A stretch of 64,000 bases of DNA from the NCBI GenBank assembly GCA_036872755.1, contig JAVHNS010000005.1:1240001-1304000 (forward strand). Reading direction: 5' to 3'. The notes below the pieces were generated by a model. That model searched no databases. It was not told the origin of the DNA and saw nothing but the letters and a program-made list of their open reading frames with translations. The stretch is from Orbilia blumenaviensis (Eukaryota; Ascomycota; Orbiliomycetes; Orbiliales; Orbiliaceae). Shown here one piece after another: positions 47,615-60,300 of this stretch. The position numbers and the translations under genes are program-made. Numbering within the stretch: the first letter of the stretch is position 1; every line of letters starts with the position of its first letter.

Positions 47615-49014
47615 CTAGACGCCATTGACTTCCACAAACCCGTTTTCCTTTTCCACAAGATCTAATTCCGACATCCTTTGCAAGAATCCCATAATCGGCT
47701 TTGGAAACCATCTCTGCATTCCCCACTCAAACCATCCCAGGTGTCCACCATATCCTGTCGTTACGAAGCAAATATACGGGTTGGCTTCTGCCTCCTGTCT
47801 CGGAAACGCGTTCTGAAGCGAAATTGGATCCTCTTCAGCATTTATAATCAAGGTCGGGACCTTCACATCGATCAATCTATCGACGGAACTCGAAGCACGA
47901 TAATACTCTCCCCCAGTCCTAAAGCCGTATACCGGTGCAGTCACTGCGGAATCCCAATCGTAAAGATATGTTGCATTACGGGCGGCTTCGACGTCGATAT
48001 CTGGATTAGTGGAGAGCATTTCGTAATTCCTTTCGAATAGCTTTTTCAGATTTCCAGCCATAAATTTGGAATACAGACGGCCGGTGAAGGTCATGAACAT
48101 GATCTTTGCGCATGCATCCATGTTATGCGGAGAAGATAAGAGGACAGCGGCGTGAAATGGGGAGGAGGAACCGGCCTCGCCGAGGTAGTCTGGGAACCGA
48201 TTATTAGTATGGAAATGGAAATAGCGTTTTTGGCACGATATATGGGGTATACGGACTTGCGAGGATATTTGCGCCAAGGGAGAATCCAACGGCCATGAGT
48301 GGGCGCTTTGGGAACTTTCGGCGCATGAGGTTAACAACGTGCTTGATGTCTCTTGTGAACATCGCGTTGAACATTTTGTTATCTGTAAAATCAATCGTCT
48401 GTCAGCTATATAATTTTTGTAACAATGCTTTGTCCAACGAAATTCATACCCGTCAGTTTTGTCCAACCACATCCTCTAGCATTCACAACCATTGCATCGA
48501 ATCCCAAACCTCCATCCTTTTTAGGTCGAACCAATGGTTCAAGGGTTAATCGTACATATGTCTCGTGCGATCCACCACTGAGACCGTGGAGTGCTATGAC
48601 CAATGGATTTGTTTCATCGTCGGATTTCCATTGGTCGAATTCATCTTCTGTAAAGAATGTGGTGCGAGGAGGAAAATAATCTGGGTCACTTTCTGATAGT
48701 ACCTTTTTCGACGATGATTTTGTCTCCTGTGCAGATCCCTCTGGTGCGGGGACTACGACATCAACACTGAATGTACCGGGATCGTTGGGAGTTTCAGATT
48801 TTAATAGATGTCGTTTGTAATGTAAAGGGACATGATCAGATGCGAATAGAATAGCACATGTCTGTAGATGCCCGTGCAAAAGGAGGGGGTGTGGGTAGAA
48901 TGGCGGGATGGCCGATTTACAGACTGATACCAAAGACTCGGAGATATCGGAGTCCTTGGGCTTCAGGAGCACAGGGGAGGGATGATGGTAGTACGTTTGT
49001 GAAGCAGCAAACAT
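47615..49014 (-). CDS. Alpha/beta hydrolase, YheT/ABHD1-3 type (Eeb1/Eht1-like acyltransferase/esterase)
   Basis: Three exons: 49014-48450, 48382-48257, 48189-47615; 421 aa. Catalytic triad candidates: Ser in MAVGFSLGANIL (nucleophile elbow, split near its end by an intron), Asp in LIINAEEDPIS, His in TGYGGHLGWFEWG. Also seen are the lid and oxyanion region ALHGLSGGSHETYVR and the N-terminal PFYPHPLLLHGHLQT, both typical of the family. Yeast members make and hydrolyse medium-chain fatty-acid ethyl esters; the substrate here is inferred. A weak alternative upstream exon at about 49225-49140 (MARAYASARPFLSKLHAAP, donor GTACGT) could add an N-terminal extension; I left it out. Confidence 0.9.
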
Positions 49015-49480
49015 GATGAATTAAATGATTATCCGTATACCTAAAATAAAGGGTATATAGTAGTAGATAAGATATAGGTAAAGCCACAATATGGACAAAG
49101 ACGGACATGAAGAAAGGCTTCTTTATATGGTAATACGTACCACTAGAATTTTTGGCTCCGGCGACAGCAGGGGCTGCATGTAGTTTTGACAAAAACGGAC
49201 GAGCCGAGGCATAAGCTCGGGCCAATCAATGTCACTTGCCAGAGAGCGGGAGCAGGAACCTGGTAAGCTTCGCAAGACCCACGGAGCTTGAGCTGTCCGA
49301 GATTGCGGTAGGTCCCATCTGTCCTAGTCTTCCGGTTTCCTAGCCTTGGGACTATACCCTTCCTCTTGCTTAGCTAGTACGGAGCATTCCCCCGATGGAG
49401 CCATTCGCTTGCAAATATGTCATTCATGCAAGAGCGCCTATATAAATGGTAACGCAACTAATCTTGTTCTGTTGCAAAAA
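49015..49480. other. Intergenic upstream of the hydrolase gene
   Basis: 466 bp. Probably promoter and possibly a 5' leader exon of the hydrolase gene. No further feature. Confidence 0.45.
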
Positions 49481-49566
49481 GGCTGCATAGTGTAATGACT
49501 AGCACATTCCATGGAAATTTACATTTGATTTTAAGGAAAGATGTCGGTTCAAATCCGACTGCGGCC
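49481..49566 (+). pseudogene. tRNA-like element, probably a decayed tRNA gene
   Basis: Acceptor halves GGCTGCA and TGCGGCC pair over 7 bp (one G-T), a D-arm GTGT..GCAC and a perfect T-arm GTCGG-TTCAAAT-CCGAC (intact B box) are present, and a T7 run at 49590-49596 could stop pol III. The anticodon region is abnormal: the putative stem TTCCA is followed at once by TGGAA, position 33 is G instead of T, and G19 of the D-loop is A. The middle could hold an intron, but no standard splicing restores a normal loop, so the anticodon is unassigned. Confidence 0.5.
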
Positions 49567-50143
49567 CTTCTAAAGTAACAGTATCATTCTTTTTTTACGA
49601 TCCTTTTGGCCTTGAAGGGGATGTGTCTGGTGCGGATTCATTCATTCAGGAGCTGGGACTGGATGCATCTTTGGTCATCTTTCCTGCACGTCGCTGAAAG
49701 TGGCATGGCCATAGCTAAGCTTCAAGGTAGTGCGTTCCGGTTGGAGCTTCGTGCTTTCGGGTGTCTGCACTTTTTAACATTTTGTTAGTAGGTCCATACC
49801 TTAGGTTCGGATAACACTGGGGAACGGATGATAAAGGTAGTGACAAATAAAAGAGGAGAAATGGGCTTACTCGGGATACATATTTTATTAGTATCGATGT
49901 TGATGCAGGGATGATACAATAGTATCGTATCCAATGCGTTGCAGATGACGTTGGTGGGAATGGCAAGTCCTTCCTGGCGTAATCCCTCCTTCGTTCTATC
50001 CCATCCCATCCCATCACACCCTCCCAAGCCCTATCTTGTCGTCGCTTCTCCCTCTCCCTCTCCCTCTCCCTCTCCCTCTCCTTCTTTCATCATGACTCCT
50101 TCTTTGATAATCAAACCTCCCCTTTTCGCTAATCGACATCACG
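49567..50143. promoter_or_regulatory. 5' region of the PX-associated gene
   Basis: 577 bp. A (TCTCCC)n repeat lies at 50047-50082, 61 bp upstream of the start codon, on a CT-rich leader typical of fungal promoters. Confidence 0.5.
50047..50082 (+). repeat. (TCTCCC)n hexanucleotide repeat
   Basis: About six perfect copies of a pyrimidine hexamer just upstream of the PX-associated gene. Confidence 0.9.
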
Positions 50144-52487
50144 ATGTCTCCTACAATTCTCACACCCGCCCAATCCCACGCCCTCCTAGATATCCTCACC
50201 CATCGCGAGACCTACACCGCTGAAATCGAGCTGTTCAAGACACCCGGCGTGATCACTTCATACGGTCCACCTTTCCAACCCGACCCAATTGCTAGAAATA
50301 GCAGTAATAGTAATAGTAATAATAATAGTAATAAGAATGCCGGTACTGACGGTTCCAAAGAAAGCGACGATGACGACGCCAAGAACAAAGACGGTGCCGA
50401 CAGAGACAAAGACGGCAAAGTCATATCAAAATCCCCAATCCTCCAGCTCCTATTCTCGACCTTCGTAGTCCCGATCCCAGGTCTCCGCGATATCTCACAG
50501 GATTTCTGGTCCAAACGCGTCCAGCCTCTCATCGATGACCTTGCGAAAGCGAACCTCTCGGAGTCGTACGATAAGGGTTCTATGGGGATCCGTAAGACCC
50601 TCGCTACTGCGATTTCGGCTTTGATAGAATATCCTGCGCGAGGGGTGTTGGGTGGTATGCCTGGACGAGAGATAAAGCCTGATCCAGATCGAGTGTACGA
50701 TGTACGTCATCAACAAGATTTGGTAGATGCCTGGAGGGAATTCATGAGGCAGGTTGTATACGGTGATCTGTTAGATGAATTATTTGAAAAGGCGGCACAA
50801 AGCGATGATTTGCAGAGTCACAGTGATATGGTTATTGCAGCGCATCAACATATTGTCGTAAAGTATGTCATAGGTATTTCCTAGTAGTGGAGGAAATAAT
50901 TCGAGAACATAAGCTAATTCGTAGCTCTTGGTGGTTATAAGCTTAGCATCTTTAGCGCACTATGTGTTAGTCACCTCGCCGAAGGGACAGACGCTTCTAT
51001 CTTTGATAGAAAGAACAAACAAATTGATCCCCTATCGAATCATTCGACAGACTCTGAGGGTTGGGAATGCTGCGACTATGATTAGCGGGATGACTAGGCT
51101 AGTGCTGGCGAAGATGAGCATTGGAACCCTGACAAACTGGATTGGATGGAGCAGCGGAGCAGATGAAGGCATGAATCTACTCCAGACGTATGTTGGAATT
51201 CCGTCCCAATTTTATAATATCCGTATTCTAACATTAGTTTCGCATAGAATCATATACACTGTTCTCTCATGGGAGATCAGGGAACTTGAATCCCGAGTCG
51301 CTAAGCTCGAAAAGGTCAAGGACTGCCCTTCCAAAAAGCACCTTGCCGCCGTCCTGTTCTACACCAAACTCCCGCGTGACGAACAAGAAGACTACCGTGT
51401 GATCAGTAAAGCCTCATCTACTTCAATCATCCATGCTATCATCTCCATGGCACCCTCGTCGCCATCCACAGACCTCACGGCCGACCAGCATAAAATCCTG
51501 CTCGACTACCTCTCGATCCAACTTTCAATTCGTGATCGAGAAAATCTAATCCTCGTTCTGTGTAAATCAAACCCGGACGTTCTAACCGCAGCCATCCGCG
51601 ATATTGTTCAAATATACGATCCGATCCTAAGGAATCTGCACAATGCAGTTGATCTTAGCGGCACGATTGCAGATTTTGAACGATTTGTCAACGACATGAT
51701 CAAAACCGCCAAAATTTCACCAACGGGTGACAATGATGAAAATGGACCTAAAAAGGCGCCGGGTGCTGAAGAGTTCGTTGGGTTGTTTGAAAGGCATCAG
51801 AAGAGCTGCCATGTTTTCCTTCATCAGTTTTGTAAGAAGGGAGACATGGCGAAGGAGCTGTGGTTGGAGTATGCAAAATATGCAGCAAAACAATTTAGAA
51901 GGCCGGAGGGTGTTACAGGCGAAGGGGCAGGAGGTTTCACAGCTACATTGAACAAACTCGTCGATGAGTTAAATGAAGATGATAGGAAGATCGTCTTGCA
52001 GCAGATGGACGATTACGAAGCATACCTCCAGAAGCTCAACCAAAAGACAAAGCGAAGAATGTCGTCTATTGTTTCGGCGAACAAGGGAGAATTAAAAAAG
52101 CCTCTGAAGAAGGGGCCTGGAAACTTTTTGTTCAAATGGCAGGAACTGCTAGATTCGACGGAGATAACGCCTGCCGAAGCTACTGGTGGGAGGGTTAGAT
52201 GTGGGAAGGATACAAGTGTCAGAACAGCCAGTGGGGTAGGGTTGGACGGCGAAAGGAAGGGGGCAAAGGTGGTTGCTGGGCTCGGTGAAATTGTGAATGG
52301 GGATGGTACGAAGGAGATTGTGGAAATGCCCGATGTGAAGCGAACGGTAGAGCTGTTACTGCCGCGGTTTAAAGAAGTGCTCGCAAAGAGAGAATATCTT
52401 AAGAAAGAGGAGGAGAAAAACCGCGATTCTGGCGATGATGATGATGACGATGACAGCGATTCATTTTTTGAAGCTAACGAAGAGTAG
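50144..52487 (+). CDS. PX-associated (PXB/DUF3818) protein
   Basis: Three exons: 50144-50862, 50942-51187, 51248-52487; 734 aa. The N-terminus matches the PX-associated domain (LTPAQSHALLDILTHRETY, LFKTPGVITSYGPPF, KSPILQLLFSTFVVPIPGL, then SLSESYDKGSMGIRKTLATA-like text and ALIEYPARGVLGGMPGRE). A Ser/Asn tract encoded by AGTAAT-type repeats (about residues 53-66) and an Asp/Lys-rich stretch interrupt it. After the second intron comes a DUF3818-like helical region and a Lys/Asp/Glu-rich tail ending in an acidic run. The yeast relative YPR097W/Lec1 binds lipids via a PX domain; I see no PX motif here, so lipid binding is uncertain. The intron 1 acceptor (ATAAG|C) was chosen by frame. Confidence 0.82.
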
Positions 52488-52991
52488 TGTAAGACTAGGC
52501 ATTTACCTTTAGTATACAGTAGAACTACATCCCACATCATATCATGCGTTTTGGGTTATTTAGCACGCATGCTTGGCATTTAGAGCCGTCCCTTGAAACA
52601 AAAAGATGTATTGATGACCGAAACCCTCGTAGAAACCGATCGCTGTTTAGTTACCCATATGTGACTGGGCTATTTTGTTAGGTGGATTGGGAATACATCC
52701 CCACAAACTGCTCCCAGTTTTGATGATAAGTATCATACAAGTAGAGAAGAGAATAGTATATATAAAAACAGAGAACCACTGAACACCGATGAATGATAAC
52801 GCTGAAGCAACCCACAACAACAATACAAGGCTGGCCCAACTAATAGGGCAGCAATGATCCCCTAGCCTTCTAAGCTGGTCTATGGCGGTAGAAAGACGGT
52901 GTTTGTAGACACCGAGGATAAAACATTTGCTTTTATTCCTTCTTTTCCTTTACAGTCAGAAAGAAGAGAGAAAAACGAGAATAAATGACGT
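52488..52991. other. Convergent 3' region
   Basis: 504 bp between the stops of the PX-associated gene and the Derlin gene. No further signal. Confidence 0.55.
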
Positions 52992-53844
52992 TTACTGCAC
53001 GGCTCGAGCCATGACCTGCTCGCGCTGGGTCTGCTCTCCTGCATTCTCAGTGCGTGGCTCAAATAGCCTCCTCCAAATTTCGGGTGGATCCAAAGGTCGA
53101 GATCCGTTTCTAACAGCTGGGTAAATGTCCATGAAGAAGAAATAAACTATAGAAAGCCAGCAGTTAGAACCTAATTTATCAAATTTGAAGCTTCCGGTGT
53201 GTCTGGCTAAAGGAGTGAATATATACGTACTATGGCCGATAACAATCCCAAGCGCATCATCCTTGGGCATAGTACCATTAATAACCAAGCTAAACGCAAG
53301 AAGGACGAACGGGAGGTACGGTGCATTGAATACAAACAGGCCTAGGAAGCTCAGTCTAACCGATGGATTCCTCCGTGCCCAGATGTATACGATAGAGAAG
53401 GCGAGCGGTGAGCCCAGGAACGGCATCTGAACAAATACCGCAGAACAGAACTGTTTTTCAAAATATATATTAGTCATTGTCCAGATCTGCTCTCAAGAGG
53501 AGTAAAAGATAGCTCACCAGCAAACAGGTACAGCTATACAGCAGCAACCACGCAAAATCCGCCGTCTTCCCTCTAAAATCACTCTCCTCCAGCATTCGAC
53601 TATAGCGCGCCAGAAAGAACATATGGAACATAAAGTCCAAACTTAACGGGCCGAAGTAGAGGAAAGTAGTGATCAGTCGCCAGTACTGACGTTTGGAAAT
53701 TACGGCCGGCAGAGAGAAGAATAGCTGGAAGGGAGAGACGAGATGGCATTGGCAGGCGAGGGCTGTGGCGACAGCAGCGGATGCCCAGATGCGAGTGCAT
53801 ACTGGGATGTCGTAGAACCACTCCTCGATAGGAACGGCAGCCAT
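52992..53844 (-). CDS. Derlin (Der1-like, ER-associated degradation)
   Basis: Rhomboid-pseudoprotease family membrane protein of the ER that helps retrotranslocate misfolded proteins. Three exons: 53844-53518, 53450-53231, 53146-52992; 233 aa. Seen: PIEEWFYDIPVCTRIW, the helix SPFQLFFSLPAVISKRQYWRLITTFLYFG with the family WR motif, DFMFHMFFLARYSRMLEE, then FLGSPLAFSIVYIWARRNP and a loop before VYFFFMDIYPAV. About four to six hydrophobic helices. No rhomboid Ser-His dyad, as expected. The C-terminal tail is polar and Glu/Arg-rich. Whether it is Der1- or Dfm1-like is not decided; no C-terminal SHP box is visible. Confidence 0.93.
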
Positions 53845-55508
53845 GGTGGGGGGTTATCGCTGATGATTGATTCCCCAAAGGATAACTATTGGATTGTCAA
53901 GTTGGAAGAGCGATCTAGAGCTTGACCATGAAAGTCGTTTAGAAGAACAAAATGGGAGGGCGGGTAAGCCGGTGGTTTGGGGATGAAGCGGAGATGGCGA
54001 AATCTGGGCGAGGCCAAAGATGGGATGGACGACTTCTGACGGAGTATTATAAAGCGACGCGGGATGACAGCCTTATATTCCGGCAAGCCGCCAACCCAAA
54101 ACGTGGCATGTTATATGTGTTGATGTGTTGTTGTCCGCGCTGCTCACAACGGCCATCCCCTCGTCAACCCGCGCGTCTGGAAAGTAGGTATCTACCTAGG
54201 TTAAGTAGTTAAAGCAAAGCCAGATCCATACCATACATACAATTGGTCTCGCTGGCCATACGACTGGACTTTTGAGTATACCTAAGTAAGTACTTATATA
54301 TATCGACGGAATTGGCATACTAAAACCAGCCTATTGCTATTCCTGTTACTAGTAGTTAGGCAGTATACTAGGCGTTTGTAATTGCCTTGGTCCAACTTGC
54401 AATTTTATTTGTAGTAATTGTAGCAATCCTAATAGCTTTACATACAACATTCTGGTTTTGCATTGATGTATTGATTAATAATTTCTCAGCAACCTTGGGA
54501 TGATTGATATTTCGTCTCTCTATATCACATGAACCGGGCTCACCAGACTACTTCTATATGCACACTTCATGGCTTGGTGCCACTATATCAATTTTTCTAC
54601 TTTGTATCAAATGTGTTTCGACAGCACCAAATTCTACCATCACCTCGCAATATACCCTATAATACAAATAGTAAGTATATATAGGTGTGGTGGCCCTCAG
54701 CATTTATATACACCAGGGCGATCCCAGTATTATGTTCTAGATACAAGCCTTGTGAAGGTACACCTTGCACAGGCTACTGATGCTAGGCGCTCTTACTGAA
54801 ACCCTTCAAGGTAATCATATGCCAATACAAGGAGTTTACTTCCGCGCGGCCAAAACGCGGAGGCTATCTTTAATCCAGGTCAATTCTAGGAGTTGAGTAT
54901 TCGTTTGAAGGTCCTGTAGACGTTGTAGCAAGATGAAACTGAATAGATACGGTTGTAATTGGAGGGACATAGTAGTTTCCATGGTTCTGCATACTGTTAG
55001 TGATTCTTATCAAGATTTGATATGACCCAGTTCGAATATTCGTAATCGACATTTATGCATATATGACTAGTATTAGTCAATCCGCCTGTATTTACATGTT
55101 TAAACAGTGCCAAATTTAAGGTTAATTTTTTTTAATAGGTATTGCTATTCACCGTTGCTCTGCATATGTTACCATTGATACCGCTATAGCTAATGAAATT
55201 ATACTTAAGATTCTGTGATTACTTCCCCAATACCCATCATCACCATTATCACCATCATCATCATCACCCTGAACTTTGACTAAATTTACCAATAACATCC
55301 GCAATAAATAGTTCCACACCTTGTTGTAATATTACCAATATATATATATATAATTTTTTCGCTTTGTGATTTTGACAGCGATCGAATCACCGTTAACTCG
55401 TTGATTCCCGAGGGTCGATCTAAAAGATAATTGTGTTGCTTTTATATGCAGACAAGATGTATTTTCAAATGCTATTATAATTTCCAACTGTGTTAAGCGA
55501 TCATACAA
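53845..55508. other. Intergenic, 1.7 kb
   Basis: No gene seen. Contains a TACCTAGG motif near 54190, an (ATC)n-like run at about 55237-55266 and AT-rich flanks. Confidence 0.55.
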
Positions 55509-55581
55509 GCTCCTATAGCTCAGTTGGTAGAGCGCGACACTAGTAATGTCGAGGTCTACGGTTCAAATCCGTATGGGAGCA
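55509..55581 (+). tRNA. tRNA-Thr (AGT)
   Basis: Complete 73-nt cloverleaf without intron: acceptor GCTCCTA/TGGGAGC with discriminator A, D-arm GCTC-AGTTGGTA-GAGC, anticodon arm CGACA-CTAGTAA-TGTCG (AGT), variable loop AGGTC and T-arm TACGG-TTCAAAT-CCGTA. AGT would be deaminated to IGT to read ACU, ACC and ACA. A T6 run begins 9 nt downstream. Confidence 0.96.
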
Positions 55582-55589
55582 TGTGTTTC

Positions 55590-55595
55590 TTTTTT
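55590..55595 (+). terminator. RNA polymerase III terminator
   Basis: T6 run just downstream of tRNA-Thr, followed by a second T9 run at 55598-55606. Confidence 0.75.
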
Positions 55596-55606
55596 CCTTT
55601 TTTTTT

Positions 55607-57308
55607 CTGCAACTTTTGCATCCGATTCGGTGCCCATTTCGGTAAACAAACCTGCTCAGTCCAAGACTCATTTTGAGGCAGTTTTTGTATTTTTGTGTTG
55701 CCCAGGTTCCATTAGAGTTTATTCGAGCATTCAATATTTTGACGTATTGATGAACATATAATGGAATCTGGTCTGAAGATAGCTGCCACTCTACCTGGCG
55801 AGTTTACTTGTCAAAACCAGCTCGATGCCAATGTAAAATTGGTGCATTTTGCGTTGATTTTGTCAGATTTTGTTCTGCTATTGAATGCCTACTGAAATTG
55901 CTCTGGCCACGAGACCACTCCGGCCCGAATTCATGTTGAAATAACATAGGCCGACATCCGACTACAGTCCGCTTATACTTGCTAAGTCTTAACTTGTTCG
56001 GTAGCTGGTAAGATGGAGAGTTTATCATTCACAACTTTTCTCTCAAAACAATTTAGCGTACTGATACATACCATATCGGTACACCTCCAACTTTGGTTTT
56101 ACTATCATCTTAGCTTAGCTTAGTGGCTATCTAGGTAATATATGACTCCTAATATAATACATTCCCTCTAGGGTTTATGGTGAACAAACCTACAGATCTT
56201 GAGGTGCAACGGCCCTACTTCTAGCTGTACGGAAGGCGTTTTGACACCGGACGTGACCACTATTCTACCATTTCAAAACTTTTTGCCTCGCTGGGTCCCC
56301 TTTTTGGTTTTGTTTCCCTGTATTCACTTAATACAATATATGTTAAGAGGCCCGAATACAGCTCCTGTTTGGAGCTATACGTTACGCCGGCGTGGGGCAC
56401 GTCCGTATCTATATCAGCTTTTTTTTTATCACAGTACTAGCATTTTCAACCGTGCTACGAGATTCTGACAACGTGAGATGCTGGCGGCGGTGTGCCTGCA
56501 GGGACAATAGATGAATTTTGCAAGGAAGCCCACTTATCGACGAAACATCATTCAAGACGCATCTAGAGAATGGAAAGACAACTATTAACGAGAAATATGA
56601 TAATATCTACTTGATGTGTCTCGCCAGAAGCTAGGATAGTATCAATACCAATGATTTGATGAATGTCATCTTGTGAGGGAGGAACGAGAAAGAGAACGGA
56701 ACAAGAAACAGGGCTGCTTTGACGAGGAGAGGCCTGATGTTGCCAAGCACCTAGACATGCACGAGAGAATCTACTTTAGAATAGATTTCGGTTACCTCAA
56801 CCCTGCAATAGATGGGGTAGCACTCCCGGGCCTAACCCTTGCAAAGCCCGGCTGCTCTCTTCACCAAGGTTTTGGCTCTATCGGTAGCATCAAAGACCGA
56901 TGCAACATATCAACCCAATAGATTAGCGGTCCAGGGGGGCAGATTTTAGCCCTAACCTGCAAACAAATGGTGCGAGCGTTTCATGTTAACGTGAGGTTCA
57001 AATATAAAACGATGTTTATGGTTATCAAAATTACATTAAATATACTTTAGTGTCCCGGGGGTAGAATCTAGGGAAGCTCATAACTGCTGGATCATGACAA
57101 TCAACCATCATCAATACTCTATGCCGGACTAAATGCGATGTTGTATTTCAGACCACCTCGCGCGGGATTGTGCTCTTATCGAATCAATCAGTGTCGAGAC
57201 AATGATAACCCCAGTTGACATATGGCCTCTCCCCTCACCCCAAATTCCGGGTTAGACGAGTCGTTCCCGCGTCTCCCACTGGTTGCCAACTTAAATTCTC
57301 AACGTGAT
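55607..57308. other. Intergenic, 1.7 kb
   Basis: No ORF with protein character. It is downstream of the NLR gene and may include its 3' UTR. Confidence 0.55.
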
Positions 57309-60300
57309 TCACCGATAACCCCAATATACCAGCCGCTCGAAGTCCTTGTAATCCAATTGCTCTCCTTCGTAGGACCTATGACCCGGTTGCACTTCTTCGG
57401 GCATCTGGTCTGTTTCTATAGTCTTGTTGTAGTGTTCTATAGCGCTTTTTTTAAACTTCTCCGCTTCCTGGATGGTTTCCAACCGCTGTGTGTCAGTCAG
57501 GTCCGGGGAGAGGGAAATTTTCGTCAAGACTTCAAATAGTAGGTAACTTGACCGCGCCAAACGATCTTCTGCCATAAAGCTCCGCTCAAAAATTTCTATG
57601 GCAGAATTTAAGGATAACCTAAATATTATTTAGATAAGTAAGTACTCGGCTGGAACACCAATACTTTTCAAAAGAGTTGGGCCTGTGCATACCTCGCGCT
57701 CTCAAGGTCCCCCATTTCACAGTATTCGACAGCCAGAAAATGGTATGAGATCGCGGTATCTTGAGCCCGCTCCCCCAAATGATTGACTCGACACTCAAGG
57801 CTCTGTTGATAGGCTTCGGAAGCCTCTTGGTGTTTTCCTGCAGCTTTCAACACAAAGGCCAGGTTATCCATGAAGGACGTAGTACGACTCATGTTAGTGT
57901 CCTCATATACCTGTCGATTTAAATCCACCGCTTTTCTTGACAGAGATATAGCTTCTTCAAAATTTCCCTGCAGGCATCTGAGACGGCCCATACTGCAGTA
58001 ATGTTCGGTGAAGAGAGACGGTTCCGTTTCCTCGGATGCCCATGTGGTTTTTAACTCACCAGCCCTGTTCAGGTAGCTAGCTGCCTCATCGAGTTTACTC
58101 GAGTCCATTGCGAGTATCCCGCTGGCAACGTTGTTAATTGCATTAGCAAGATAGATCATTTCCTTCTTCCCAGGATTTTCAACCGTTTTAATATGGGCTT
58201 CCACAACCTTGAGGGTACGCCGGGCATAGGCTAGGCCTTTATGACATCTTGAGCTCTCTAAGTTTACTGCGGCGATAACTGTAAGAATGTCTGAGTACAG
58301 CAATGATGATGTTTTGCTGGCCTCTGGAATAACCCCCTCTGCGAGTTCGGCTATAGTGTTTGCCTGTTCGAAGTATCGTTTTTCCCAGAGGTACCACGAA
58401 CCGTCAAATAATAATCGAGCAAGGCGCTCATCGGTTACGGAAGGAGAAAACGGAGGCTCCGCCTCGATATATGCTGTGAAAAGGGCCAACAGACTGCTAG
58501 AATATTGGTCACATTGTGGCCAAAGACCGTTCATTGCCTCCCCTTGGTCGCTCCGTTTAGGAAATGCCTCTGCCAATAGCAAAAGGACATTTTCAAAACA
58601 TTCAGACCTGCGATCAAGATCCTTCCCCATTTCATTAAGCAATTTTCGCTTTACTTCTCGATGAATAGCATAAATGTTGGTAGATGCTATTGGTGAGGAT
58701 GATGATGAAGATGTTGGTGTATCTATTATCAAACCCCGGTCGACCAGAGAGTGCTTGGAGAGATCCTGTATGGCGTTGTAAAACCTATATGGGGGAGAGG
58801 TTAGATACACTATATACTATACTTCACCCAAGAAGCGAGTCTAGTAAGAATAGCTCACCTAGCATGGTTTCGGCCGTTAAATACTAGCTCCCTTTGACCA
58901 GAAGTCGGCTGAAATTCGAAAAATAAAGATTCGGGAATGTTGTCAGGAGCCAGAAAGGCGAACATGCTGATTAAGTGTAGGGATTCCGCGCTTAACGACT
59001 TGAAAGAAAGATCCCAAACATTTCCCCAGGTAAGATTGTATTGAACTTCGATAGACAAGTGCGACCTAGACGTCACATCCCCGAATTGTGTTTTATAAAT
59101 TTCATAGAAGTTAGCCACGGAGCACTTATTTTGTAGGATGTACCCAGCAACATGGGTTATGAATAACGGGAGGCCTCCAAGCTCCTGAATTAGCGCCTCC
59201 ATTGTCCGCCTTTTGCCTCTCAGGGTTGAAGTAAGATCATCCTTGTCCTTTTGATCTAACCAGTAGTTTAGGAAGTCGACGCCTTCCTCAACACTCATTG
59301 ATGTAATCTTGATTGAATGATCGGCTACCATACTCCATTCAGAGTTACGACTTGTGAATAAGATTCTACCTTTTCCTTTCGTGGCCACTGGCCAATAGGG
59401 CTTCAATATGGAAGCCTCATAGGCGTTGTCGAAAATTATAAGCCATTTTTTATCTATTAGTAAAAATTATTGATAATGTTAGAAACGCGAAATTGCCGCC
59501 GTGGAAAGGGATAAGTGGATTTAAACGGCAATAAGCTTGGAAGCTATTATTGTTTGATTTGAACCTACCAGTTTCCTTAAGCCAGTCTACGACACATTGC
59601 CGTTCAGTTCCGGTGTTTTGGGTGTTGTTAGGGTCAAGTTCCAACTTTTTACAGATCGCGCTGAAGGCTTGACTGATGGCGTGTGGATCATCGGAGGCGG
59701 ATATCCAGAGAATTATATCAAAATCAGACTGCATTCGATATGTTATTTCAATAGCGGTCTGAGTCTTTCCTATTCCTCCTAGGCCCCACAGAGCACAAGA
59801 TAACACCGGATTGTTTTCCGGTTTAGATCCTTGCTCAGTAGTGGCTGAATTTACGTTGGATTGTAGTTTGGACTTGACCACCTCGATCAGATCCTTACGA
59901 CCAAAGAAGAGCGAGTTCCTGCTGTAGGGGATAAAGGAGAACGGCAGTTTTGCCAGAGCTTTAATCTGTACTTGTGACTGCTTCGATAGGAGAATCTGCT
60001 CCATTTTTTCCTGGTGTAAGAGACTCTTGACCATAAACGTTTCGTTTCTGGATTGATAAACAGCATTGTTTTCCCTAGAAGCCAGGCCGACCTCCGTTTC
60101 GAAATGCTTCTTGAGCTTCGCAATAGACTTGATACTCTCTTTGAACATTCTCTCCTCTGATTTCCACAAAATCCTCAGCATTATTTCTAGGATCAGGGTG
60201 CCATGATCAGTAGCCATATTTTTCCGGGATTGATGTATAAGAACCAGACATACTAGCTCGCCTTTTCTTCAGAAGTAATGCTGATTGAGCATAAAATGAT

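Noticed and set aside
55546..55761. 71-codon ORF starting in the tRNA-Thr gene
   Set aside because: It overlaps a complete tRNA and its T-run terminator, which account for the sequence.
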